From: Epiperipatus broadwayi
Lineage: Eukaryota > Onychophora > Udeonychophora > Euonychophora > Peripatidae
Length of the DNA stretch: 64,000 bases
Direction of reading: 5' to 3'
Assembly: GCA_028023455.1 (NCBI GenBank)
Contig: JAQFVV010012396.1
Coordinates: 23,000,750 to 23,064,749 of the forward strand
The stretch's first letter is position 1; the number at the start of each line of letters is the position of its first letter. Made by a program: the position numbers and the translations under genes. The notes beneath the pieces are model-generated. The model had not been told where the DNA came from and ran no database searches. It saw only the letters and a list, made by a program, of their open reading frames with translations. Positions 10,926 to 22,888 of the stretch are shown here, piece by piece.

Positions 10926-11279
10926 TATTTATTTCATTTTTAATTCACTAATTAAAAGCTGTAATAATATATGGAATAATAAACTCTGAACTTTATGTTA
11001 CGAACAATAATTACTAATTGTCTTTAGCTCCATTACCCAGAGATTTTATTGTGATTTCAAATATAATTGTGTGCGTATAATTATTTTCTAAATGTATGTA
11101 TAATATGATATTTTGGTTGTATTAAATATTATCTAAACTTGAACAAAAGTGTAATTAATTATATTATAAGACCAAACGAAGTGAAATAGCGTAAATGGAG
11201 ACTTAATGGGTTAGTGATTACTTAAATTTGGATTAAATAAAAAAAAAAAAAAAGAAAGCGAGAAAATTAGCGCAGAGAA

Positions 11280-11600
11280 AGATTCGTAAATTGATTTTTA
11301 GGTAGGCGGAGTATATATTTTATTGATTGTTGTAGCTGAGCTAGTGGGAGCGGGTACTAGATCGTATTGGTCAAGCAGACTTGTCGACAAAGGTCGGCTG
11401 GCGCCCATTGGATTTTTTCCTTTAAATAAATAAAAAGTTTGATTGGCTAATGTGTAATCTAGTAAACGAGTATTAATGTTATTGGCAAATGTTTGCAAAT
11501 GATATTGACCACTCTACCCGAGGTACCGACAGCCCCGTGATAGGATTTTGTGTAAGAGGGAGGTACAAAGTTCTGATCGAGTCGTTATTATAAACATTAA
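11280..11600 (-). promoter_or_regulatory. Possible minus-strand LTR fragment
   Basis: On the minus strand, a TATA-like 'ttatttaaagg' (about 11419-11431) is followed about 100 bases later by AATAAA (11318-11323). The intervening sequence is GC-richer than the surroundings. The layout matches a compact LTR in the same orientation as the retroelement remnant at 7.7-9.8 kb, so this could be its 5' LTR, separated from it by the plus-oriented 10.3-10.9 kb block. I cannot find the matching 3' LTR near 7.6 kb, so this is weak. A 66-codon minus frame (11498-11298) overlaps and resembles nothing I know. Confidence 0.25.
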
Positions 11601-12415
11601 ATATTTTATTGATTTTATATAAATGATGTTTATAAAAAATTACAAGACGACGCAAAAGAGGTTAGGTATAATATATATATATATATTACGTGTCTAAAAG
11701 ATTCACGCTTGCAAGCTGAATAGAAACTGTTTCATAAATGCTCAGAGTTTGTGTTTATATCTAGTTTCTTATTCCTGTCTTTCACTCATGATAGCAAATA
11801 GCTTGAAATCATGATCTGAAAGTGTAATTAAAGTTTGAGATAGTGAATGCGTGTTCTGACATTTATGTAAACATACGCTTGACGGTGTTTTTGGTAGAAC
11901 GCCGTCTGTTGACATAAATACAAGCGTTAGCAAGTTTTTAACTTGTTTTTTGTTTTATATATATATAAAGTTCTGCACCATTACATTAGCCAATTTTATA
12001 CCCAGACACCTGCCCATTATTTTAATAAATTTATAATAAAATATAGTAGTAAAACTAACATTACCCACTGCACCCATATTTTTTTCATCCAGCTGCTTTT
12101 TTCTCTAAAAGAAAACTTAAGAGTTCATGGTTGTACCATTATTATTTTTTTTAAAATTTGTGCTGGTTTTAGATATATTAGAATAACTTTACAATTAACC
12201 TTGCCTTGCTGGTTTTATTTCTCACTTCCAATCTAATTCATCAGAAAATAAATTTTAAAAACAATAGGTCCTTCCTTTCTTTTTAGTTTAAAGTTTTCTA
12301 AATCTACACCTCTGACAAATTTATGTGAGAATGACTCATAGTCAGTCACCAGTTCAAGACACCTTGGGCACCAGTCACCAGTGAACAGGAAGATTTACAC
12401 AAATACTTTACGAAA
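11601..12415. other. AT-rich DNA with one GC-rich hairpin
   Basis: The only structure seen is a small hairpin at 11881-11906 ('gacggtgtt' against 'aacgccgtc', one mismatch, 8-nt loop). The 97-codon frame at 11943-12236 runs through AT-rich text, with phenylalanine and isoleucine runs and no recognisable motif. Just before the MITE, 12341-12368 and 12443-12470 share a diverged phrase ('agtcacc-agttcaagacac'). Confidence 0.4.
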
Positions 12416-13352
12416 TTAACTTTTTCCAAGAAACAACTGCTGATTAGTCACAGCTTCAAGACACTTGAAAACTGTCAGTTTTGACTTTACTGTGGTGTAT
12501 TTATGCTTATTTTAAAGCTTAAAAAGTACTGTAAAATGCTGCCCTGTCTATAAATTATTTTACAAGTAAAAAATCAATAATATTGACATAAAAAGCTACA
12601 ACAATAGGAGAGGGCAGACTTCCCTAGATGCTGATTGTTTGGTTCTCATTTTGACTAAAAGAAGATGGCTGTCAATAATTTTTACCATTCCAACTTCATT
12701 GCTTTGATTTTCAAAATAAAAATGAAAGTTTTAGAGCATTTTTTATTGTTTTTTGTATATAATTATAAATTATTTTAATACAATATGCTGAAAATATAAT
12801 TAGTTTATAAAAATAGTAAGATTTTAATAAAAAATTCTTTACTTTTACACAAACGTAAAATGAAAAAGAACCTGGCGTTAACAACAATTTTGACACCTGT
12901 CAACAATTTTCATCATCCCAAGCTCTTTATTTGATTTTCAAGCAAAAATGATTATTTTAGAGTATTTTTTTTCATAATGTATTTTGATAAAATATGCTTA
13001 AAATGTAATTATTTTAAAAAATAGTAAGATTTTAGTAAAAAATTATTTACTTTTATACTAACCAAAATTGAGAAAGAAATCAATGACATCCACAGCACTT
13101 GCTAATTTGTTACAAACTTTTTTTAGGTCTTCTGCTATCGAATATTTTTATAATTATGAACAGAAATTTATTTTTGAAAAACTTTCATTCACTTTCATAA
13201 TGTTACAAATTATTAATATACTTTACACAAACAAAACTACAATGAATATAATATTAAAAGATGAATATATTTTTACTGCTGATATTCTAATTGACCAATC
13301 AAAAGTTGTAAAACTTTAATTCACTTGGCCAATAAAAAAAACTGTCAGTTAA
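12416..13352 (-). mobile_element. piggyBac-like MITE, copy 3 (diverged)
   Basis: Flanked by TTAA at 12416-12419 and 13349-13352, with both outer ends reading TTAAC inward. The interior aligns with copy 2: 'ttattttacaagtaaaaaat' (about 12555-12574 against 23030-23049), the 'tagtaagattttagtaaaaa' region, and the 'atttatttttgaaa...ctttc' region near 13170. It is the most diverged of the three copies and has lost the CRE motif and the subterminal palindrome. It is longer than copy 2 because of an internal direct duplication (12669-13080). An 83-codon frame (13068-13319) inside it is chance. Confidence 0.72.
12669..13080. repeat. Internal 228-bp duplication in MITE copy 3
   Basis: 'ctgtcaataattttt' starts at 12669 and 'ctgtcaacaatttt' at 12897. 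Both are followed by a ttgattttca-aaaatga...ttttagag block, then aatatgct.aaaat.taatt, then 'atagtaagatttta.taaaaaatt'. Offset is 228 bp. Copies 1 and 2 have only one such unit, so the duplication is private to copy 3. The two units have diverged clearly, so it is old. Confidence 0.7.
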
Positions 13353-14235
13353 TTTTTTTTTTTGCTGTGAAAGACTTAATATTCCCTTTAAATTTCAATA
13401 TGCATTAATGAATGTATAAAAATGGTGTACCATTTTGTTACAATCATTGTATATTTATATCTTTATATTTCATGCTAAGTTGCAACAATTTTATAATCTA
13501 ATGTAAAAAAAATTTCCTACATATATAATAATCTATTGTCTCAACCAAAATATTCATATCCATATATACCTAATCCATGTAATGTACCATTAATGTAACC
13601 TCATCTTGAGACTCCAAATGTGAAGTAAAAAATACATATATAATTATTAAGAACAAGCAAAATTCCTTTTTAACAAATGAGATGACTCATGCCTAAATTC
13701 TAGGGGATGTGAGTATTTTAAATGATATTTTCTCATGTTGGAGTGGCCAATGTGGAAGAAAGAAAGAAAATACATAAATATTTGTTCCAGATAGATATTT
13801 TAAATATTTTCTCTTACCAAACTTTTTATAAAGCAATGTCACACTATATATGACTTGCTTTATTGATTAATATATATTTATTGCATGCCAACATGCAGAT
13901 AGTTCAGGGCTGTAAAAAGTAATCATATGGTTGGGCATCCAAATGTGGTAAAAATCCTATATAATGGTTATATTTGTACATTCACACAACAGAATCCAGA
14001 AAAATAGACCAAAGCTGACTGGAGTTGGATGGTGAAGTCCCAAATCTGACAAAACTCCAACTTATTTACAAATACTTTATGATTCAACACCCTACAAATG
14101 ACATATCTGAGTTTACACTCAGTCTCTATTTCTTCACAGCTGGCATAACACAGGGAGAAACATAAGACTCAGGGGTTGACAACATAAAATTGTCTAAAAG
14201 AATTTAAATAGACTGACAGTATGATGATGGAGATA
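13353..14235. other. AT-rich noncoding DNA
   Basis: No frame or repeat partner supported. Ends at the left boundary of duplication copy B, where similarity to copy A begins at 'taatatccataaa'. Confidence 0.55.
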
Positions 14236-14958
14236 ATATCCATAAAATAACATTATTGCATGCCACATATATAATATAATAACTAAAATGGAATTGAATT
14301 GAAATTAGACTATGAGAAATACATATGAAACCAACATTGGGTGAGACAGTATCATGTTGATCTCATCTTTACATATTAAATGAGCATATGTGTGGGTATG
14401 TGCAGCCACTGATATTATACCTATAGTGAAAATGCCAAACCCTATTTTAACATTGTGGGCTGTTATTTGATAAATAATTTTACTAGCCCTAGATAGACCA
14501 TTCATCATAGTATCACACAAACATATACATTTCTATCTAAGGTATGATCACAAATAAGCTCACACTGATGTGGGTTTAAACTAGTTGCCAAGATGCAGTT
14601 TCAGATCAATGCTAAACTTTTAAGTGATAGGAAAAAGAACTGGCTCTTTAGGTTGCTATTATGTTCTGTAACACTGGCAAAATATTACCAATAATGCTGC
14701 CCTGTGGATGGATAAATCTTCAAGGGTTTTTGCAACCAATGCATGGTAGCTTGGGACCAGGCATCTTGTTGATAATGATTGGAACATTGAAGTTGAGAAG
14801 AAGATTGGCTTACTCAAGTGACCTGTCAGTAAACTTTAGGGATAATCTTGGTACACAAACCTGAAGCAGTAGAATGGGATGGCCTAACTGAGGTTTTATT
14901 TTAGAAGATGCAGCAACATATAGAGTACATGAATAAAATACATCTGCAATGCAATAAA

Positions 14959-15030
<72 letters not shown>

Positions 15031-16583
15031 TTAACTGTGCTCTAATGATAGCTTTTGTTGGTTTAGCTAATAGAAGCCAATTTTTAAATAGTGTTACATT
15101 TAGATGAATTAAAGGATAAATTATTTTGTCAATCTTGTTAATACGCTTTAATCTACATCTTATTTATTAATTATAGAGGGAAAAGTATATTTGAAAGGAT
15201 TTAATAATAGATTAACAAATGTACTATAAATACAGACTTGTCTATTACTTATAAAAATAATTAAAACCATAAATCCAGTTTAGAAGCAAAACATATTATG
15301 CATATATATTATGAATAAATAATCAATACCAATGAGTGCACACCAGTTCATTATTATTACCATATAGGATTTTGAAATAGCGTGTGTAATTGGTGACATT
15401 GATAACGATAATTAAATAAACATAATTTAAACTATACTTTCTCTAAATTTTATTGAATATAAAAGCTCACTATTTTGAATCATTGGCATATAGATAATAT
15501 ATAAAATACATTTTAAAAGTAAATGTAAAAAAGGTATAGACACAACCAAAGTGATAGAGTAATAGTTAAATAAGATAATGATTTGATTTAAATAAAGTAG
15601 AAATTAAAAATGTAGGTAGGCAAGTTTCATAATTTAAAAGGTTAATTTATTTAAACACAACTTAAAGTTAACTGTAATTTGAATGTTCAATTATTTCTTA
15701 TTTTACATTTAGCTAGTTTTTAAGTGTTAAGAGTTTGAATATTGAATATTTATTGATTCAGAGCTCAGCACTTCTGGAATGATATTACTGATTCTTTTTT
15801 GTATCTGGTTATATAGCACTTGGACTTCAGGCATGGTAGTATTGTTTTCTGGACAGGTTCAGTATGTCTTCTTCTTCTGGTGTCAGGCTGCAGCTGGAGA
15901 ATTTTATCATTGTAATGGACAAATTGTTAGACATATAGTATGGCAGTAACTTATCATTCTCCCATGGAGAAGCAGCAAAACATCACCCTCCTAAGCCAGA
16001 CATATCAAAATTTCAAGCAGCATGGATTCTGGTGACAATCTCTCTAGAAAATGTGTGTCTATGTCAAAATGTGGCCTATTTATATAATATTTATCTCAGC
16101 CACCTGGTTGTTGGCAATTTCACCTGAGAACCCATTAATATTTTACATTTTAAAATTGATTTTAAACTTTTGTTTAATTTTCTGCAAAGTATCCAAAATT
16201 CCACCAGGGATTTGAATAGTGTTAGTCCAGTGACTTTACTTATAAAACAGTTTGTTATAAAAAAATTAATTTACAAAATGTACTAAATTTAAACTAATTT
16301 CCCCACAGGTGCCATGTCTTAATGTTAATTTGTTTACAACTATTTTAATTTTAATTTACAAAAGCTAAAACTTTTAACAAAACTAAATCATGCCATTTTA
16401 TAAATGTATGACTAAATAGGATGAATTATAAACATACATACAATTTTGTAGTGAAGCAAATTAATAAATTGACCGTTATAAAATTAAATATATAATATAA
16501 ATATTTTTAATTGCAAATTCAAATGTTCTGCTGTAATATTATAATATAATTGATATTAACAGCATCTGTTGATATGTATATAT
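14236..16583 (+). repeat. Local duplication, copy B (proximal part)
   Basis: Partner of 3947-7300. It lacks the MITE: at 16310-16330 the text runs 'catgtcttaatgttaattt' with a single TTAA. It has a private insertion of a TA array plus about 65 bases (14961-15095) relative to 'gatataacatagcattac' in copy A. The frame equivalent to 4466-4738 is cut by a TGA (at 14862-14864). Similarity breaks at a TA-rich point near 16575 and resumes at about 19094. Confidence 0.85.
14961..15028. repeat. (TA)n, 68 bp
   Basis: Uninterrupted TA array private to duplication copy B. Copy A has only 'gatata' at this point, so the array arose or arrived after the copies separated. Confidence 0.97.
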
Positions 16584-19001
16584 TGTAACCAGTTGGCTTA
16601 CATAGCATATGCTAATATAGTGTGTGTGCCTAAATATATACTTAAAATAAAGGAAAAGTAGAAATAAACACAGTATAAATTTTTGTAGATTTTTTTTTAT
16701 ATTTCCTAAAATAAAATAATAATAAGTAAAGGGTTAAATTGTAACTCTGATTTAAAATAAAAATTGTTTTATAAATTAAACATTTAAAAGGTCTGAATAA
16801 ATATAAATATTGTTTTATTATTAATTATTACTCTGATTTTGAAATTTAAAAACACCCTACTGTATTTTTGAAATTTTAATTAATTAAACAAAATTTTTAT
16901 CTATTAGAAATCCCCTAAGTAAAAACATGTATATGTTTTCAAGGGGATTAGTGAGATAAAAAAACTCTGTTTTTAATCAAGCTGCTGTTATCACCTTAGA
17001 TGAGTCTATAAAAGGGCTGATAACAAATTAGCTCCAGTCTGGATAGTGATTTTGAAAAGAACAGTTTGGCTTGCAGTTTTGTAAGAATTAGCAGAAGAGC
17101 TATCTGTAAAGTTGTCTAAAATATTTGGTGAAGAGTGGATAACTATAGCAGAAAATGGCCATAATAAAGTTAGCTGCAAAGATGGCTAAAATAATTATCA
17201 AGAGAACTGCCATGAGGATGTAAGAAGGCAAGATACTAGACTGTTTTTCTTAGCTGGAGTTTGAATTTATATGGAAAAAATGGATCAAGATTCTTTGTAA
17301 TTCATAGCCTTAAAAGTGTTCTGGAAAACAGCTTGCTGACCTGAAGCTTACAAAATCCAAGTATAAGTGAAACTGACTACAGAAGGGGAAAAAAAAGCCA
17401 ACAATATCTGAATTATGTACTTTTACCTGATGATGACAATTACCTGGAATGACCAAAAAACACACAACTTGCCCAAGAGAAAACACCAGCTGAAGTAGTT
17501 ATATATATGCTGATATGTCTACATATATGAAGAGAAGCACAGATAAATGTGTATACAAAAGTGAGTTGTTTTAAAATAATTCATTTGGGAAGACATTTTA
17601 AATCTATACTTTAAAATTAAAGATGTTTATAATTAGTTAAGAGATAAACTGATAAAAAGCTTTCTAATCTCTCAAAAATTGACTATACTTTAAAAAAAAA
17701 GAATTAAAAAAGCTGTAATAAAATTTGATAAACTGAGTTTTTTTTTAATATTGATTAAAAATGTGAATTTAATGTATATTCAAACGCAATTTGTAATTGT
17801 AGAAATTATTGTTATTTATTATTTGACAAAATTAAATTTATAAATCATCTGTGAGCACATATATCTCAATGCTTGTCAAATAGGACATATATGCAAATTT
17901 AAGCCTTTTGTTATTGAATATTAATTGTATATAACTAAATTGCGCATCTGTGCGCATATACATGTAAAGTTTAATCTTTTTTTTTATATAATCATTTCAT
18001 GTAAATTGAAATGTATTACTTGCATATTATAAAACGCATGTCTGTGTACGTATATATATATATATGCATTTATAGAAACTAATTAAGAAATAATGCAATT
18101 GATGTAATAACTTGAATTTTGTAGTAATCTTGTAAATTACAGAGGGATGACTTTGTTATTGTGTATCTTTCAAAATCAGAACCCTTATAAGACCTTAATC
18201 ATTTATTTTTTTGTTATTAATAAACTTGTATTTAATTGTCAAAAATTGTTTTCATCATCTCTTGTTCACATACAGTAATAGAGCTTTATATTCTCTGAGC
18301 TAGATTCGAGCACGGGATGAATATATAAATGGGGATGCGTACTTAGTGCTTTGGGGCATCCAGAGATGATCAATCATCGTCCTGGTTGGCGCAAAAGAGG
18401 ATACTCTTTAAAGCCCATGCACTTGTCTTATTAAAAATTTAAGTTTGTAGTTGGCCAATACAAGAGGCCTGAGCATTGATGATGATCAGCATGTTTTAAA
18501 TATCCCAGCATTATTGATTTGATTTCTGATTCTTATGTATTCTGATGGATGAGCACTTAGTTTGTGCCTCCAAATTAATGGTTAAATAATTGCCCAAGGT
18601 GGCAAAGGCTCAATAGTTAGCCTGGTCTAAAGAAGACCCATTTTCAATCCAGCCACAAGATGATTTGTAGATTTATATTTTTTATTGTTCAATCCAGTCA
18701 CAATATTGACTGTTGATATATTGTACTGATTTGTTTATTACCATCAATGATGATGATGGATGGTTATTTCTCTCAAGTATTTACTTGTACTTATTTTTTT
18801 AAATGATAGTACTGGTGGATTTATAGTTGCTCTGCTGATCTCTCAATGCTCACAGAGATTTTTTGATCTCATGTCCTTTTTTAAATATATTCACTTATAG
18901 ATAATTTATCAAAGTATTGATTTTTGATTATAAATTTACTGGGTTTGGTGATGCCCTTCCATCACCCCAGATTCATTCCTTTCCCATCACTCCATCCCAT
19001 T

Positions 19002-19035
<34 letters not shown>

Positions 19036-19070
19036 AATATATATGGATATGATGGGAATATATATATCAC
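16584..19070. mobile_element. About 2.5-kb extra segment in copy B, unclassified
   Basis: This segment is absent from copy A, where the flanking parts are separated only by a TA run. Both junctions are TA-rich, so exact ends and target duplications cannot be read. Inside are a hairpin at 16908-16950 ('aatcccct...aaaacat' against 'atgttttcaaggggatt'), a good TATA box at 17007-17014 (TATAAAAG), many AATAAA-like signals (for example near 17716 and 18218) and several GC-richer phrases at 18300-18430. A promoter plus poly(A) signals without coding frames would suit a solo LTR, or a non-autonomous retroelement with other debris. It starts TGTAACC, but no convincing matching end is visible. Confidence 0.45.
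17007..17014 (+). promoter_or_regulatory. TATA box in inserted segment
   Basis: TATAAAAG followed by GGC, in a moderately mixed-sequence context. Suggests a former RNA polymerase II promoter of the inserted element. No coding frame follows. Confidence 0.3.
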
Positions 19071-19095
19071 AATATATATATATATATATATATAT
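19001..19095. repeat. Two adjacent TA hairpins
   Basis: Two TA runs are each bordered by short inverted repeats: 'cccattacaatata' against 'tattgtaat...atggga' (about 18996-19057), and 'tcacaatata' against 'tatattgtga' (19067-19100). Each forms a self-complementary stem. Alternating Ile-Tyr frames on both strands (18917-19138 and 19175-18987) are artefacts of this array. Confidence 0.8.
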
Positions 19096-19222
19096 TGTGA
19101 TGTATATAGCCATGAAAGTGCACATGTATTTATTTTGAGTGGGTTTAAAACAGCACAGATGGGGCTTGTAACCAAAGGTTTAGGTGAAATGGGAAGAGAT
19201 CAAAACCTACTGTTTTGTACCA
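19094..19222 (+). repeat. Local duplication, copy B (distal part)
   Basis: Partner of 7331-7465: both read tgtgatg.atatagccatga.agtgc and later 'ttgtaaccaaaggttta'. Its position after the 2.5-kb segment, in the same order and strand as in copy A, is the evidence that the segment is an insertion. Confidence 0.8.
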
Positions 19223-20999
19223 TTTACTAATAGTTTAAGATAACTTTATAATTTCCAACACCTGTTTATTCATTGGATTGACAGTTTTTAAATATATATT
19301 TGTGTATCAATGTGGGTTTTTTTCAATAGTTCAGACTAAGATTTTTTTTCTCTAGGGTATTTCTATTCAGCCAGAAGTTGATCTACAATAAACTTTTTAA
19401 ATCACAGCAGGCTGTTATTATATCTCAGCCAAAGCGCTCAGAACATTATTATTATTAAAAATCACAAAATTTCTTTAATATTACATCTATGATTGTCACT
19501 TTAATTATCTTTATAAATTTTGAAACCGATGTGTATTTCATCATTAAAAAACAATTATTTTTATGAACTTGTATAATAATACTATATCTTATTCTCTGTT
19601 GATCCACTTCATTTTAAAATTAATAATTTGAAGGTTTGACAATTTCAATTGCAAAATTACTTTTTAAAAAAAAAAAACATAACATAAAAGAAAGAGATTA
19701 CCTTATTACCATTGTTTTTGGTTTTTTTTTTTTAGTTTGTTAGCACGATACTACACATTTATTGTGATATTCTGGAAGGAAATAATAAAATTTGTATAAC
19801 CAGCTCGTAAAATGGAATTTTAATTATAATTTCAAAATAATTTAATTAACTATAAAGAGAAACTATTAACATTAAGAGTTTGAAAGTGTCATTTTCATGA
19901 ACACAAATGAGTGGAACAATCATTGTTGTAATATTGTAATTTGATAAAAAGCTGACTATCATACTGTCAATATACACATCATTTGATATCATTTTAATTT
20001 ACTTGTGTTAATATTGGAAAGTTGCTGATAAAATTAATTAATGAAGTAGCGCATCTATTTGGAAACATTAAAAGTGAATTGACCTTTTTAAAAATTAAAG
20101 TACTTGACGCTACAAAGTAATAACAAATTATATAAAGAGTGTGTGCATATATATGTATTTGCATAGTTTAAATTATTATTTCAAACAACTGACGGTAGAT
20201 GTAAATTTTATGGCATAGCGTTTATTAAAATAATCTGCCATTATCTTGATTAGGTCTCAAATCCAAACTAGATATAATATTTTTTTAGGTAGGTTAACAA
20301 ATCCAAAGTGAGACATTAGTGAATGGTCATCATGTGAATATTTTTTTCTTAATTGAGAGGCAACATTTGAAAATAATATGGAATGACTAATTAATTATCA
20401 TGTATTTTTAGCCACTAATAAAAGAAATTTCATAGCCACAAACTTTGATCTCATAGAATAATTTTTGTTTCTTAGTGGTTTCGTCTATTTGTATAGTATG
20501 CCAAAACATTTTTGTACTTATCTTTCATCATATAAATTATATTATATATCAAAAAAACTTTACTGGTCATCATTTATTAAAATACTTTACTGACATTTTT
20601 TAAAATAGATCACTCAATTATAACAATTCGTCATTATGTTTTGGGGTAAATTTTAATTTGATCTTATGTGAAATGATGTGGATAGAAGTTTAGTAGATTT
20701 GGAAATACTGAGATTAACATTTACAAAATTATAAATTAATTTTATTGAGGTAAATGTGTTATCGAATTATATTTAAATAGTTTCTTCAAAATCTCAATAT
20801 CAATCTTCATGTCTTGATGATGAATAACAGATTATTTTCAACCATATATAGATTTATTTGCAATTACCTTTTTTTTTTTGTTTACAAAAATGATGATCTT
20901 AGTAGAATGAGAAAAATATTCCCTTAAATTTAAATTCATTTAAAAAGTGAGTACAATAAGACATGGATATTTTATTTGCTTTATATAATATATTAATAA
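19223..20999. other. AT-rich noncoding DNA
   Basis: Nothing recognisable; contains T runs near 19719-19731 and 20869-20880. Confidence 0.55.
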
Positions 21000-21495
21000 T
21001 AAATACTATATATTTATATAGTGCTGACTACACATGTAATATAAAAAAGGTGATGAACCTCCGGTCACACACTTTTATGAATTTATATGTACTCACCTGT
21101 GAGCATTAGTTTAAAATGTATAAGTGGACCAATTATGCTTAGAACCTATCATTATTTAAGCCAATCTTTACTCATGATGATAAGATCAGGGCTTTAATCT
21201 ATTCTGTGCCTGAATTATAATTCAATAAATAAATTAAATTATTCATTCTGTAGCAGGAGATATCGAATTTTATTTTTAACCACCTGTGATTAGAAATATA
21301 TTGTGAATTTTGAATTTTATTGCCATAAATAGCCTATTTCTATGGCACTGATTATATATGAAATATAAAGAAGGTAACATATCTCTGGTCATGAACTTTT
21401 ATGAATTTATGTGCACTCATAAATGAGAATTAGTTTAAAAAGCATAAGTGGACGACTTGTGCTTAGAGCCTATTGCTATATAAGCAGCCTTTATT
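21000..21495 (+). repeat. Direct repeat pair, about 331-bp offset
   Basis: 21015-21165 and 21346-21495 are related: both contain acttttatgaatttat.tg.actca, then 'tagtttaaaa', then cataagtgga or tataagtgga, then gcttagarcctat. They have diverged (about 75-80% by eye). The 180 bases between have no partner. Either an old tandem duplication or two members of a dispersed repeat. Confidence 0.6.
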
Positions 21496-22888
21496 TTATT
21501 TAATAGTTTTGAAAATAATATTTAAAAATTAATATAAATACATTTAAATAAACATTAATTCTGAACATTAATGACACTATTGTTTCTTTGTCTTTATTTT
21601 TTTCTTCTGCTGCAATCTTTATGCATGTTTATCAGTTTTCCATTCATCTGAAGGAACAAACTGGAACTAAAAGACTATTGATTTATAGTAAACAAAAATA
21701 ACTCAAAATGTCAAAATTAAACAGATAAATCTATTAAAAATGAACTCATGCCTCATCCATAACATCACTTATTGGTAGTTTATGCTCTTTCTCCCAAAAA
21801 AGTGTGTGCAAAAACTTTCAAGCCTATTACATTTTAAAAACAAAAATGTATATTTTCTTTAGTGTGCTTATATATTTATTATTACTTTTATAAAATGTCT
21901 GTGTAGTATTTATGCTTTAGAAGAATAATGTGATTAATTCAGGTTTTATTCATTTTTTTTTTATTAGAAGAAATCAATAACATACAACTTCTGGTGAAAG
22001 CTTTTGCATGTATTCATATTTTTGTTAGATTTCAAAAATAAAAATATATATTCTCAAGAGTTTGTTTACATATTTGTAAATATTTTTATAACATTTTTGT
22101 AAAACATTAAGTTTTTTAACTTCTCTCAAAATAATTATGGCTATAAATATGAGACAATACATCTCTCGAGTGCTTAGCTGTTAACTTTTGTATAGACTTA
22201 CAAGAATAATTATTATAGCTTCTCTTTCCAGCACCTCATACACTTCTAATTTTATTATAATATTTTGTGTATTATTATTTTTAGAAGAAAAATGTTATTA
22301 AACTCAGTTTTTAATTTAAAATATTTATTTGTAGGAGAAAACAAGTCAAGAGACTTCAATAACCCATGGTCACAACTTGTAATTGAGTAAAAAAAAAACA
22401 AATTTATGTTTGTTTTTGTCATTATTAGAATTTTAAATTTTATATACAATTTTATTAGCTTTGTGTAATATGAAGAATGAATTGTTCAGGATTTAAAAAG
22501 TGAGTTTATAATTTAATATTATTATCAATGATGTGTTTCATTCCAATATCAGCCTTTCAAGCTAATTGAGCACGCACCTTTTGAGAGTGTTAAATAAATG
22601 AATACTTTTCTCTTCAATCCAAGATATAGTATTTATGCAGGAATAATGATGTGGTAACTATTTTATAAGAAAACATCTATATTTGCAAGAACAAAATATT
22701 TTTTTTATAAATAATTTTTATTTGTATACTTTATATAATTTGAAATGGATAAAAATATATTAAGGAATAAAAGTAAATTTGATAAAATAAAAAAAATGTA
22801 CCTACCAGCTTGCTACTGGGGTTGTCAAAAAATTATAAAATACTAAGACTTAAAAAGTATCTTGTATCAATTTTAAGTTATTTTTCTT
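21496..22888. other. AT-rich noncoding DNA
   Basis: Only vague internal similarity ('aaa.cttttgca'-type phrases near 21808 and 21999). The minus frame at 22449-22255 is a chance frame. Confidence 0.5.

Noticed and set aside
12341-12470. Direct repeat 'agtcacc-agttcaagacac' as the terminus of MITE copy 3
   Set aside because: The first unit lies outside the TTAA at 12416-12419, so it is not part of the element as bounded by similarity to copies 1 and 2.
16584-17859. Complete solo LTR, TGTAACC...CACA with target duplication TATAT
   Set aside because: The five-base match lies in TA-rich text on both sides and is expected by chance; kept only as an unclassified insertion.
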